Shown here one piece after another: positions 27,247-38,306 of a DNA stretch of 59,205 nucleotides. The notes below the pieces were generated by a model. That model searched no databases. It saw only the letters and a program-made list of their open reading frames with translations, and was not told the DNA's origin. The DNA comes from Gemmataceae bacterium (GTDB taxonomy: Bacteria; Planctomycetota; Planctomycetia; Gemmatales; Gemmataceae), in NCBI GenBank assembly GCA_019752375.1, contig JAIEMG010000010.1:1-59205 (forward strand). Reading direction: 5' to 3'. Numbering within the stretch: the first letter of the stretch is position 1; each line of letters opens with the position of its first letter. The translations under genes and the position numbers were made by a program.

Positions 27247-29502
27247 ATGAACCAGGAAGCCCTGATCAAGCGACTGATGGCCACGTTCATCGAGGAACTC
27301 GATGAGCACGTGCGCGATTTGAATCGGGTACTGCTCGAGCACGAGAAGAGCGGAGACGCCGGACGCGACGAGCGCCTGCGCGCCTTGTTCCGCACCGCCC
27401 ACAGCCTCAAGGGAGCGGCACGTTCGGTCAACCTGGAAGTCATCGAGACTGCCTGTCACCAGATGGAGGATGTCCTCGCCGCGGCACGCGACCGGCGGCA
27501 GGACCTCGATGCCGGTCGCTTCGCCTTGCTGTTTGCCGCTGCCGACGCCCTCGAAGAGGCGGCCATGCGACTGCGCGAAGAGCACGACCTGCACGGCTCT
27601 CGACTGGAGGGACTGCTCCCTCGTCTGGAAGAGGCCGCCGATCAGGCGACGCAAGCCGCGGCACCGCGGCCCGACCCGGTGAGCCGGGAGCGTGCGCGAC
27701 CGGAGTTCTCCGAAACTGCAAGCACTTCGGTAAGCATCAGTGAGCCCGTAAATATCAAGACTCGAGTCGTTGACGCTCCCGGCTCGCCGGTGCCGGAATT
27801 GCCCGCGAAACGTGCGGAACCGGCGCAGGTTCGCGTCGCGGCCGACAAGCTCGATACGCTGCTGGCGCGGACCGGCGAGTTGCTCGTCGGCCGGCGCCGA
27901 TTGCAGAGCAGGACACAGGAACTCGTAGCCCTGCGCGATGCGGTTGGCCGCTGGCGTGCCGAATGGCGGCGCCCGACACGGACGGGGCAGGCATCCGTTT
28001 CGAACCGGCTCGTGGAAGAGTTCACCCGGCTGGAGCGCGACCTCGAACGCCTTGCGGTGGGGCTTCAGGCGGATACACGGCAACTGGAGCAGGCCGCCGG
28101 CGCGTTGGATGGCGAAATCTATCGCGCTCGCATGTTGCCGTTTGCCGAAGCCTGTCAGGGACTGGACCGCCTGGTCCGCGACCTGGTCCAGGTGGCCGGC
28201 AAGCGCGTGGCCCTGATCATCGAAGGCAGTGCCGTCGAACTGGACCGATCGATCCTCGACGGACTCAAGGACCCGCTCCGCCACCTGGTGCGGAACGCCA
28301 TTGACCACGGCATCGAAGCGGCCGAACAGCGCCAGACATCCGGAAAGCCTCTCGATGCGCGGCTGACCGTGGCCGCGGCGCTTCGTGGCAACCGTGTCGA
28401 GGTGACGGTCGCCGATGACGGTCGTGGGCTGGACCTGGCCGCCCTTCGCAAGCAGGCACGCGAGCGAGGGCTTCCCGAGATTGTGGACGATCGCGAGGCC
28501 GCCGATCTGGTCTTTCTGCCGGGACTATCCACGGCGCCTGCCATCACCGACGTCTCCGGTCGCGGCGTCGGCATGGACGCGGTCAAGAATCGCATCGAAG
28601 CACTGCACGGCAGCGTGGACGTGGAGTTCACTCCCGGCCAGGGCACTCGTTTTCGACTGTCGCTGCCGCTGACGCTCAGCAAGCTGCGCGTGTTGATGAT
28701 CGCGGCCGGCGGCCAGACGTTCGCCTTCCCCAGTGCCGGCGTGCAAAGGCTTTTGCGCGTTGACCTGACAGCGGTATGGTCCGCGGGCGGCCGTGCCATG
28801 CTCTCCGTCGCCGGCGTACCACTGCCCGTGGCCGACCTCGCTGCGACAGTCAGCCTGGCAGGGAGGGAACGGGCCGCCACCGGTATGGTGCCCGGATTCA
28901 TCGCGATTGCCGGTGAACGGCGTGTCGTTTTCCTGGCCGACGAATTCTCCGCCGAGCAAGAGGTGGTGGTGAAAGGCCTGGGCGCCCGATTCCGCCAAGT
29001 GCCGCACGTGTCCGGCGCGACGATCCTGCCGTCGGGCCAGATTGCACTGGTGCTGAATGCCTCGGCACTCGCCCGCAGCGCCTTGACGCGAGTGCCGGCC
29101 CATGGCGCGCCAGCGCTGCGTCCCCAAGAGGCTCCGAAGAAAAAACGAATCCTGATTGCCGAAGATTCGGTAACGACGCGGACGTTGCAGAAGACGATCC
29201 TGGAGTCGGCGGGCTACGAGGTGCTTGCCGCGCCCGACGGTGCGGCTGCCTGGGAAATCCTGCAACAACAGGGTGCCGACCTGCTGGTCAGCGACGTGGA
29301 CATGCCTCGGATGGATGGCTTCGCGCTGACGCAATCGGTCCGGGATTCGGAGCGCTTCGCCGAGCTGCCGGTGATCTTGATGACGTCGCGCGCGTCGGAG
29401 CAGGACCGTCAGCGCGGTGTCGAGGTGGCAGCCGACGCTTATGTCGTCAAGAGTGGTTTTGACCAAGCCGAGCTGTTGGCAACCATGGCCCGGCTCTTGT
29501 AG
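27247..29502 (+). CDS. cheA: CheA histidine kinase with fused receiver (WspE-like)
   Basis: 751 residues. Hpt/P1 domain at 1-110 with phospho-accepting His52 in TAHSLKGAARS; a low-complexity linker at 130-190 with no clear P2; dimerisation and ATPase domains at 195-490 (LRHLVRNAIDHGIEAAE, VADDGRGLD, GRGVGMDAVKNRIEALHG); a CheW-like P5 at 490-620; and a receiver from 633 with AEDS and phospho-acceptor Asp683 in LLVSDVDMPRMDG. A CheA with its own C-terminal receiver is typical of WspE/FrzE systems. It begins 10 bases after the receptor stop. Confidence 0.94.
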   Translation: MNQEALIKRLMATFIEELDEHVRDLNRVLLEHEKSGDAGRDERLRALFRTAHSLKGAARSVNLEVIETACHQMEDVLAAARDRRQDLDAGRFALLFAAADALEEAAMRLREEHDLHGSRLEGLLPRLEEAADQATQAAAPRPDPVSRERARPEFSETASTSVSISEPVNIKTRVVDAPGSPVPELPAKRAEPAQVRVAADKLDTLLARTGELLVGRRRLQSRTQELVALRDAVGRWRAEWRRPTRTGQASVSNRLVEEFTRLERDLERLAVGLQADTRQLEQAAGALDGEIYRARMLPFAEACQGLDRLVRDLVQVAGKRVALIIEGSAVELDRSILDGLKDPLRHLVRNAIDHGIEAAEQRQTSGKPLDARLTVAAALRGNRVEVTVADDGRGLDLAALRKQARERGLPEIVDDREAADLVFLPGLSTAPAITDVSGRGVGMDAVKNRIEALHGSVDVEFTPGQGTRFRLSLPLTLSKLRVLMIAAGGQTFAFPSAGVQRLLRVDLTAVWSAGGRAMLSVAGVPLPVADLAATVSLAGRERAATGMVPGFIAIAGERRVVFLADEFSAEQEVVVKGLGARFRQVPHVSGATILPSGQIALVLNASALARSALTRVPAHGAPALRPQEAPKKKRILIAEDSVTTRTLQKTILESAGYEVLAAPDGAAAWEILQQQGADLLVSDVDMPRMDGFALTQSVRDSERFAELPVILMTSRASEQDRQRGVEVAADAYVVKSGFDQAELLATMARLL

Positions 29503-29541
29503 TCCCGTGCGCTGCGTTTCGTGAAAGGATCCGCGCAGTGA

Positions 29542-29626
29542 CTGTAGCCGCAGGCTTCATTCAGCATGCGGAAGGATGTCTCTGGTGTGGGACGTTCACT
29601 CCGCAGGCTGAAGCCTGCGGCTACAG
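29542..29626. repeat. palindrome inside the chemosensory operon (GTAGCCGCAGGC class)
   Basis: The left arm from 29542 and the right arm 29600-29626 share an outer inverted block of 18 paired bases plus further imperfect pairing. The core word GTAGCCGCAGGCTTCA reappears inverted at the right end. It fills most of the 177-base gap between cheA and cheB, the only sizeable gap in this otherwise overlapping operon. Confidence 0.75.
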
Positions 29627-29679
29627 ACGGTTCCCGTGAATCGTACTTCCAATCGAGTGCTGCGGTAGCAGGCGGTTTC

Positions 29680-30711
29680 ATGATCCGTGTCCTTGTGACC
29701 GAAGATTCCGCCACCAGCCGGGCCTTGCTGGTCGAGATCCTGCGCGGCGCTGCCGGCATCGAGGTCGTCGGCGAGGCGCGCGACGGCGTCGAGGCCGTTC
29801 AGTTGACCCAGAAGCTGCGTCCGGACGTGGTAACCATGGACGTGCGCATGCCGCGCCTGGATGGCCTGGCTGCCACCAAGGAAATCATGATCACCGCTCC
29901 GACGCCGGTGGTCATCGTCACCGCCACCCGCACCGACCAGGACGTGGCGCTGGCGATGAACGCGCTCCAAGCGGGCGCGGTGGCGTTGCTCGAAAAGCCA
30001 ATGGGGCCGCTCGCTCCGGGGTTTGCCCAGGCCGTGCAGAAGCTGGTTTCAACCGTGCAAGCCATGGCGCAGGTCAAGGTCGTGCGCCACCACCGACCGC
30101 GCGAAGGCCCAACCGTCGAACCGACCGCACCGCTGCAGCGGCGGGCAATCGGAGGCCGGATCATTGCCATCGCCACGTCCACCGGCGGCCCGGCGGCCCT
30201 TCAAACAGTGCTCGGCCAGTTGCCCGCCGACTTCCGGGTGCCCATCCTGGTCGTGCAGCACATTAGCCGCGACTTCACGCCGGGCCTGGTGGCATGGCTG
30301 CGGACGGTCACGCGGCTGAATGTCAAGGTGGCCGAGCGGAGCGAATCGCTTCGAGCAAATGTTGTCTACCTGGCGCCTGACGACCACCACCTGGGAGTCG
30401 CTGACACGGCCAGGGTGGAGCTGTCGAACGCTCCGGCAATCGGCGGATTTCGACCGTCGGCCAATTTCCTGTTCGAGTCGGTGGCGCGAGTGTTCGGCGC
30501 TGCAACGGTGGCAGTGATCCTGACCGGCATGGGGGAGGATGGCGTGGACGGCCTGCGCGGCGTCCACCGCGCTGGCGGGCACGTCATCGCTCAGGACGAG
30601 AAGACGAGTGTCATCTTCGGCATGCCTCGGGCGGCCATCCTGGCGGGGCTGGCCCATCAGGTTTTGCCGCTCGAAGCTGTGGCGGCGCGGCTGCAAGAGC
30701 TGGTCGGATGA
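29680..30711 (+). CDS. cheB: CheB protein-glutamate methylesterase
   Basis: 343 residues from the ATG at 29680; the frame is open further upstream only across the palindrome. The receiver (1-120) has EDS at 8-10 and Asp54 in [13 protein letters not shown]. The methylesterase domain (155-340) shows the catalytic triad: Ser167 in [10 protein letters not shown], His194 in [10 protein letters not shown], and Asp287 in [11 protein letters not shown]. It removes the methyl groups added by the CheR of this operon and corresponds to WspF. The upstream ribosome binding site is weak. Confidence 0.94.
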   Translation: MIRVLVTEDSATSRALLVEILRGAAGIEVVGEARDGVEAVQLTQKLRPDVVTMDVRMPRLDGLAATKEIMITAPTPVVIVTATRTDQDVALAMNALQAGAVALLEKPMGPLAPGFAQAVQKLVSTVQAMAQVKVVRHHRPREGPTVEPTAPLQRRAIGGRIIAIATSTGGPAALQTVLGQLPADFRVPILVVQHISRDFTPGLVAWLRTVTRLNVKVAERSESLRANVVYLAPDDHHLGVADTARVELSNAPAIGGFRPSANFLFESVARVFGAATVAVILTGMGEDGVDGLRGVHRAGGHVIAQDEKTSVIFGMPRAAILAGLAHQVLPLEAVAARLQELVG

Positions 30712-30724
30712 AGGGGACGCAATC

Positions 30725-33691
<2,967 letters not shown>

Positions 33692-33837
33692 ATCGCCGGC
33701 CGATGAATGGCCCAGGTTTGCCCGAATCGAACGGCGCCGGGGGAACGAGGAACTTGCCCGGCGCGAGCGAACTGCTTGCCCGCGTTCCGTCCCCGGTGTA
33801 TCGTCAGGCAAATCTTCACTTCCCAGGGAACACCGTC

Positions 33838-35841
33838 ATGAAACGCTTCCCCCTGCTCTGTGTCGCCGCGTTCCTGTGCCTGGGCGTCGCACTGCTCGAT
33901 GCCCAGCAGTTCAAGCCGCCGGATGCCAAGGCGCCCGATGCCGAGACGCTCAAGGCCATCGCCGCCAAGATGGAAAAGCTCGACAAGGCCGGTAACCTGC
34001 TGCGCAAACAGAACGTGCCCGATGCCCTGCTGGCCGAGATCGAGATCTATCACAAGGCGGCCCAATGGATCGTTCGCCATGGCGAGTGGTACACGGCTGA
34101 TACCGCCGCCTGGACGCTTGAAGCACTCGACCGCGGTCTGCTCCGTGCCAGCCAGCTTACGCAGGGCGAGTCGCCGTGGCTGCACCAGACCGGCCAGGCC
34201 GTGGTGCGAGGCTATCGCTCGCGCGTCGATGGCTCGGTGCAGCCCTATGCCATCACCGCACCGGCAGATTTCGGCAAGGATCCTCGCAAGAAATGGCGCC
34301 TCGACGTCGTGTTGCACGGGCGGGATGCCAGCATTACCGAAGTAAAGTTCCTGCACCAGCATAACGGCGACAAGGCAGCGCCGAAGGACCTGGACCACGT
34401 TCGTCTGGAAATCTTCGGCCGTACCAACAACGCCTATCGCTGGGCCGGCGAGACCGACGTGTTCGAGGCGCTGGACAGCTTCCTGGCCGTGGAGCGCGCC
34501 GCCGGCCGGCCGCAGAGCATCGACCGCAACAAGATCGTCCTGCGCGGTTTCTCCATGGGGGGCGCCGGCACCTGGCACCTCGGCCTGCACCACCCGGATC
34601 GCTGGGCGGTCATTGGCCCCGGCGCCGGCTTCACGACCACGCACGGCTACATCAAGGACCTGCCCGCCCAGCTGCCGGCGTATCAGGAAGCCACGCTGCG
34701 CATCTACGACGCCCTGGACTATGCCGAGAACGCTTTCGACGTTCCGGTGGTCGCCTACAGCGGCGAGAAGGATGCCCAGAAGGCCGCAGCCGACAACATC
34801 GAGAAAAAGTTGAAGACGCTCGGCATCTCGATGACGCACCTGATCGCTCCCGGACTGGAGCACAGCTTCCCCGCCGACTGGCAGAAAAAAGCGGAGGAGG
34901 TCTACGCCAAGTACGCAAGCAAGGGGCGGCCCGAGTATCCGCCGAAAGTGCGCTTCGTCACCTACACGCTCAAGTACCCCGCCTGCGCGTGGGTGGAAAT
35001 CCTCAGCCTCGACAAGCACTACGATCGCGCGTCGGTGGACGCGGAGAAGACCGAGACGGGCTTCACCGTCAAAAGCGCCAACGTCCGCGCCCTGGGCCTG
35101 ACGCTGCCGGAGCAAGTGACGCTGCCGCTGGTGGTCAGCATCGACGGCCAGGAGGTCAACGCCCGGCCGAGCATCAGCCGGGTCGGCCAGGCCGCGGTCT
35201 ACCTGGAGAAACGCGACGGCAAGTGGAGCGCCGTGCTGCCGCAGAAGCTGGCGACAGACCGCGCGCGGCGACTGCAGAAGATCAACGGCTTGCAAGGCCC
35301 CATCGACGACGCCTTCATGGACGGCTTCCTGTGCGTTCGCGGCACCGGCAAGCCCTGGCACGCCGGGACCCAGAAGTACGCCGACGCGAACCTCCATCGC
35401 TTCAAGGACGAGTGGAACAAGTATCTGCGCGGCGACCTGCCGATCAAGGACGACGTCGACGTGACCGAAGACGACATCACCGCCAAGAACCTGATCTTGT
35501 TCGGCGATCCATCCTCGAACTCGCTGATCGCGCAATGCATGGATGGACTGCCGCTCAAGTGGACGAAGGAGAGCATCGCGTTCGGAGGTAAGACAGTCAG
35601 TGCCGCGGACCACGTCCCGGTGTTGATCTACCCCAGCCCGCTGAACTCCGGGCGTTACGTCGTTCTCAACAGCGGACATACGTTTCACGCCGACGCTTTC
35701 CGAGGGACGAACGCACTGCTGTATCCGCGCCTGGGCGATTACGCCATTCTCAAGCCGGCGCCGAAGGAAAAGGACCCGCTGGCGGTGGAGATCGTCGGTG
35801 CTGGGATCTTTGACGAGTTCTGGCAGGTGAAGAAGGAGTGA
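33838..35841 (+). CDS. secreted alpha/beta-hydrolase (prolyl-oligopeptidase-like)
   Basis: 667 residues with a signal peptide (1-22, FPLLCVAAFLCLGVALLDA). A helical N-terminal region (25-120) precedes the hydrolase domain. The nucleophile elbow is GFSMGGAGTW with Ser239; an acid near YSGEKDAQ (about 307) and His342 in GLEHSFPADW complete a plausible triad. The C-terminal 300 residues are beta-rich and resemble the accessory part of planctomycete secreted peptidases/esterases. It is likely an exported esterase or peptidase; the substrate is unknown. A perfect hairpin follows 13 bases after the stop. Confidence 0.85.
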   Translation: MKRFPLLCVAAFLCLGVALLDAQQFKPPDAKAPDAETLKAIAAKMEKLDKAGNLLRKQNVPDALLAEIEIYHKAAQWIVRHGEWYTADTAAWTLEALDRGLLRASQLTQGESPWLHQTGQAVVRGYRSRVDGSVQPYAITAPADFGKDPRKKWRLDVVLHGRDASITEVKFLHQHNGDKAAPKDLDHVRLEIFGRTNNAYRWAGETDVFEALDSFLAVERAAGRPQSIDRNKIVLRGFSMGGAGTWHLGLHHPDRWAVIGPGAGFTTTHGYIKDLPAQLPAYQEATLRIYDALDYAENAFDVPVVAYSGEKDAQKAAADNIEKKLKTLGISMTHLIAPGLEHSFPADWQKKAEEVYAKYASKGRPEYPPKVRFVTYTLKYPACAWVEILSLDKHYDRASVDAEKTETGFTVKSANVRALGLTLPEQVTLPLVVSIDGQEVNARPSISRVGQAAVYLEKRDGKWSAVLPQKLATDRARRLQKINGLQGPIDDAFMDGFLCVRGTGKPWHAGTQKYADANLHRFKDEWNKYLRGDLPIKDDVDVTEDDITAKNLILFGDPSSNSLIAQCMDGLPLKWTKESIAFGGKTVSAADHVPVLIYPSPLNSGRYVVLNSGHTFHADAFRGTNALLYPRLGDYAILKPAPKEKDPLAVEIVGAGIFDEFWQVKKE

Positions 35842-35854
35842 AGTCCGCGCGCCG

Positions 35855-35924
35855 TTGCCTGTGGGACAGGTTTCCAACCTGTCCGGGACTAACCAGACAG
35901 GTTGGAAACCTGTCCCACAGGCAA
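35855..35924. terminator. perfect 29-bp palindrome between convergent genes (GTGGGAC class)
   Basis: Arms 35855-35883 and 35896-35924 are exact inverted complements, with a 12-base loop. The outer part reads TTGCCTGTGGGACAGGTTTC. It lies between the hydrolase (+) and the BON gene (-), where it can act as a two-way terminator, and it belongs to the same class as 1850-1911 and 6109-6171. Confidence 0.85.
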
Positions 35925-35946
35925 GTGACGCGATTTGGATCGCTCA

Positions 35947-36162
35947 TCAGCGATCCACGTCAATGCGATTGACCAGGCCGCGCTGGCCGATCAGCGGCAG
36001 CACGGTTTCCTGGGCCAATTGTTTTAAATAGAAGCTCGATACGCTGCCGGTGAGGACGACTTCGCCGTCAGTTTCTTCGATTTGCAGCGTGCGCAGTGCG
36101 GGGATCGGGCTCTGCCGCAAGGCCTGCTCGACCGGTGTGGGCGAGAGGGATGACATGATCAT
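35947..36162 (-). CDS. single BON-domain protein
   Basis: 71 residues from the ATG at 36162, chosen because AAGGAG lies 9 bases upstream; the longer open frame upstream looks non-coding. The sequence VEQALRQSPIPALRTLQIEE, then DGEVVLTGSVSSFYLKQLAQ and LVNRIDVDR, fits one BON domain (a small alpha/beta fold found in OsmY-type proteins). There is no signal peptide, so it should act in the cytoplasm. BON domains are thought to bind lipids or other proteins under stress. Confidence 0.82.
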   Translation of the reverse strand: MIMSSLSPTPVEQALRQSPIPALRTLQIEETDGEVVLTGSVSSFYLKQLAQETVLPLIGQRGLVNRIDVDR

Positions 36163-36339
36163 GATCCGTAGCTCCTTCCACCGTTGATGCGCCCGGAACC
36201 CTTCCAATGGTTCGTCCCGTCCGTGGGTGGCGGAATCCCGGAAAGGAGCGATTGCAATGGTCGACGATGACGCGCCAGAAGCGTCCGCAGCATCCATGCC
36301 TCCAGGGAGAGGAGAGGGCCAGTCCATCAAACCCGGGGG

Positions 36340-36645
36340 TTATCGTAGCGCCCACGCCCGGCACTGGCAAATGAAATCCTGCTTCCCCTGGCCGATCCAC
36401 TTGACGAAGTAGAACGTCAGCACGTCGGTGCCGGTGTTCTTGATGCCGTGCGGTGCGTTGGGCGCGGTGTACATGACCGATCCGGCGCCGACCTTGGCGG
36501 TCTTGCCGTCGCAAGAGATCTCGCCGGTCCCACCGGTGACGATCATGATTTCCTCTTCCGGGTGCTTGTGGATCGGGTGCGGTTCCAGGCCCGGCTTGAG
36601 GCGGAACTGGCCCACGACGACCCGGTGCAGAGGTCCCTCGACCAC
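36340..36645 (-). pseudogene. cupin domain cut off at its N-terminus
   Basis: The cupin barrel is clear from VEGPLHRVVVGQFRLKPGLE through HPIHKHPEEEIMIVTGGTGE and GSVMYTAPNAPHGIKNTGT to the stop at 36340. Metal-binding His/Glu residues (HKHPEEE and the later His) are present. Upstream of about 36645 the frame stays open, but its sequence is only the antisense of a different protein-like fragment, and no signal peptide or ribosome binding site was found. The N-terminal part seems to have been lost in a rearrangement. Confidence 0.6.
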
Positions 36646-36650
36646 GCCCA

Positions 36651-36860
36651 CGAGCCGATCCTGGAGCAGGCCACCGAGGGCCTGCGAAACCTGATTCCCG
36701 ACGACGCCGACCGCATCATTCGGCTCGTCGTCCGGCGCTGCCGCCTCAACGTGCCGGAACGCGGTCCCGATCAGATCGTGGTGCATTACTGGACTCGGCA
36801 CAGGAAGGCCGACCTGCGGCCCTTCTTGAAGCAGCGCGGGTTAGCTCGCCCGCATGTCGG
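36651..36860 (+). pseudogene. protein-like fragment of unknown origin
   Basis: In one plus-strand frame the stretch reads EPILEQATEGLRNLIPDDAD, then IIRLVVRRCRLNVPERGPDQ and IVVHYWTRHRKADLRPFLK, with natural residue composition and codon use. No start codon with a ribosome binding site is present, and coding character fades on both sides. No family was recognised. It appears to be an internal piece of another gene inserted next to the cupin remnant. Confidence 0.45.
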
Positions 36861-37069
36861 GGTTGGTGCTACGGGACCGAAAGCAGGGAGTCATTACGAC
36901 GCAGACCGGCGACGACTTCCTGTTCGGCGACCGCCTCGCCCTGGTCGTTCCGCTCGACATCGGCCTGGGCAAGTGGGCGAACGGATTCGAGCGGCAGCCG
37001 GACGACTGGCAGCGGGTCCAGCGCGTGCCGCGCCGCACGGGCTGGGGAATCTTCCCCAGGGCGGCCTAG
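36854..37069 (+). pseudogene. C-terminal protein fragment, different frame
   Basis: A 71-residue frame reads GLVLRDRKQGVITTQTGDDF, then LFGDRLALVVPLDIGLGKWA, and ends GWGIFPRAA at a TAG. It looks like the C-terminal end of a protein but has no ribosome binding site. It follows the previous fragment in another frame, so the two could be parts of one frameshifted gene or two separate pieces. Family not recognised. Confidence 0.4.
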
Positions 37070-37082
37070 TTGAGAGTGAAGT

Positions 37083-37313
37083 TCAACAGCTCCAACTCAC
37101 CACCAACGGCGCGAGTACCTCCCTTACACTGGTAACCCACGAACTGCCCGTGGTAAGGCCAGAGCCCGGCGCCGACGCAACGACTTGGCATTCACATAGG
37201 CGTCGGGCCTTAACGGGCAGCTGGTCATCCTTGGCGGTAGGCGTTTGCCCTCTTGCAGGAAAGTAAACAAGCGCGAGGCAAGCGACACCGGACAAAGGGA
37301 TGAGGCAGCGCAT
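37083..37313 (-). CDS. short secreted protein, probably truncated
   Basis: 76 residues; the ATG at 37313 follows GGGAGAAGGAACCGCG, a good ribosome binding site. Residues 1-22 form a signal peptide (CLIPLSGVACLALVYFPARG). The mature part, TAKDDQLPVKARRLCECQVV then TTGSSWVTSVREVLAPLVV, ends abruptly next to the foreign fragments, suggesting that only the 5' end of a longer exported protein gene survives. It may once have belonged to the cupin remnant 440 bases away on the same strand, but this cannot be shown. Confidence 0.45.
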   Translation of the reverse strand: MRCLIPLSGVACLALVYFPARGQTPTAKDDQLPVKARRLCECQVVASAPGSGLTTGSSWVTSVREVLAPLVVSWSC

Positions 37314-37531
37314 CGCGGTTCCTTCTCCCAGGAGCAGTGAAGTATGAGCAGGTGACCGGGCACAGGTTATAGACTACGCAATTGCCAGCTCGTTCGGGGT
37401 AACGAGTTGGTAACGACGCGGGGTGCCACGATTTCGACTGCGCTGGTCTTTGGACGTGCTGCGTCGCGACCTGCCCTGAGGATGTCCGGTTCTTCTGAAA
37501 CGACCGCCTTTCGTATCTGGTTCGACGCGAC

Positions 37532-37581
37532 TTGCCTTGCTCCGGAAATCAGTTAGACTGACGACTGTCGACAGATGTCAG
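37532..37581 (+). promoter_or_regulatory. promoter and palindromic operator of the GntR gene
   Basis: TTGCCT (37532-37537) and TAGACT (37554-37559) are spaced by 16 bases, as in a housekeeping promoter. Directly downstream, 37558-37581 is a 24-base palindrome: CTGAC, two free bases, the perfect core CTGTCGACAG, two free bases, GTCAG. It would cover the transcription start and overlaps the first possible ATG (37575), fitting repression of this operon by its own GntR protein. Confidence 0.6.
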
Positions 37582-37604
37582 TATCCAGCCTTGCGAGATT
37601 CACC

Positions 37605-38306
37605 ATGCCGATCCTGCAGCGGCCTCCTGACCCTTCGGTCCCCCTGAGCAGGCTCACCCTGGCCGACCAGGTCCGTGACCGCATCCGCGAGGCGGTCATC
37701 CGCGGCGATTTGCCGCAGGGCACGCCCGTGAGCGAGCCAGCCCTCGCCCAACGGTTCGGCGTCAGCCGGGCCCCTATCCGCGAAGCCCTGATCGCCCTGG
37801 AACGCGAAGGACTGGTAACTTTTGACGACCGCGGCCGGACCCGGATCATCGAATTGACCCCAAAGCTGTTCGAGGAACTGGTGACCGTCCGCGTTGCCCT
37901 GGAGGGGGCCGCGGCCCGGCTGGCTGCGACGCGGGGGGATGCCTGTCTCAAGGCCGAACTGACGGAAAACGTGGGGCTGCAGGCCATCGCGGCTACCTAT
38001 CGCCAACTGACCCGGCTGGACGTGGCATTTCACGAGACGTTCATCCGGGCGGCCGGCAATGACCGGTTGCTCGCAGCCTGGTTGACCGTGCGGTCGGTGT
38101 TGGAATTCTGGCTAACTGCCGCGTTCCGCGACGCGGACCTCGCCGTCGAGCCCCGAGAGCTGGCGGTGAGGTCTCATCAGCGGCTGCTCGCGGCGATCGT
38201 ATCGGGTGGTGCCGACCGGGCCGAAAAAGCAGCGGTTGCCCATATCACTGGCTGGCGTTCCTACCTGCGCTACGCACGTCCTACCCTGGAGGAGCCCAAC
38301 CCGTGA
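37605..38306 (+). CDS. GntR-family regulator, FadR/FCD type
   Basis: 233 residues from the ATG at 37605; an ATG at 37575 would add ten residues but lies inside the palindrome. The winged helix is at about 17-80 (LADQVRDRIREAVIRGDLPQ, then LAQRFGVSRAPIREALIALE). A helical FCD effector domain follows, with the likely metal/ligand residues in LDVAFHETFIRAAGNDRL and AVRSHQRLLAAI. FCD regulators usually sense sugar acids or other small carboxylates. The stop overlaps the start of the DUF1549 gene as GTGA, so the regulator is translationally coupled to it. Confidence 0.9.
   Translation: MPILQRPPDPSVPLSRLTLADQVRDRIREAVIRGDLPQGTPVSEPALAQRFGVSRAPIREALIALEREGLVTFDDRGRTRIIELTPKLFEELVTVRVALEGAAARLAATRGDACLKAELTENVGLQAIAATYRQLTRLDVAFHETFIRAAGNDRLLAAWLTVRSVLEFWLTAAFRDADLAVEPRELAVRSHQRLLAAIVSGGADRAEKAAVAHITGWRSYLRYARPTLEEPNP

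Noticed and set aside
26137-28308. 723-residue minus-strand frame opposite the receptor and CheA
   Set aside because: Antisense shadow; repeats and composition mirror the coiled-coil receptor on the plus strand.
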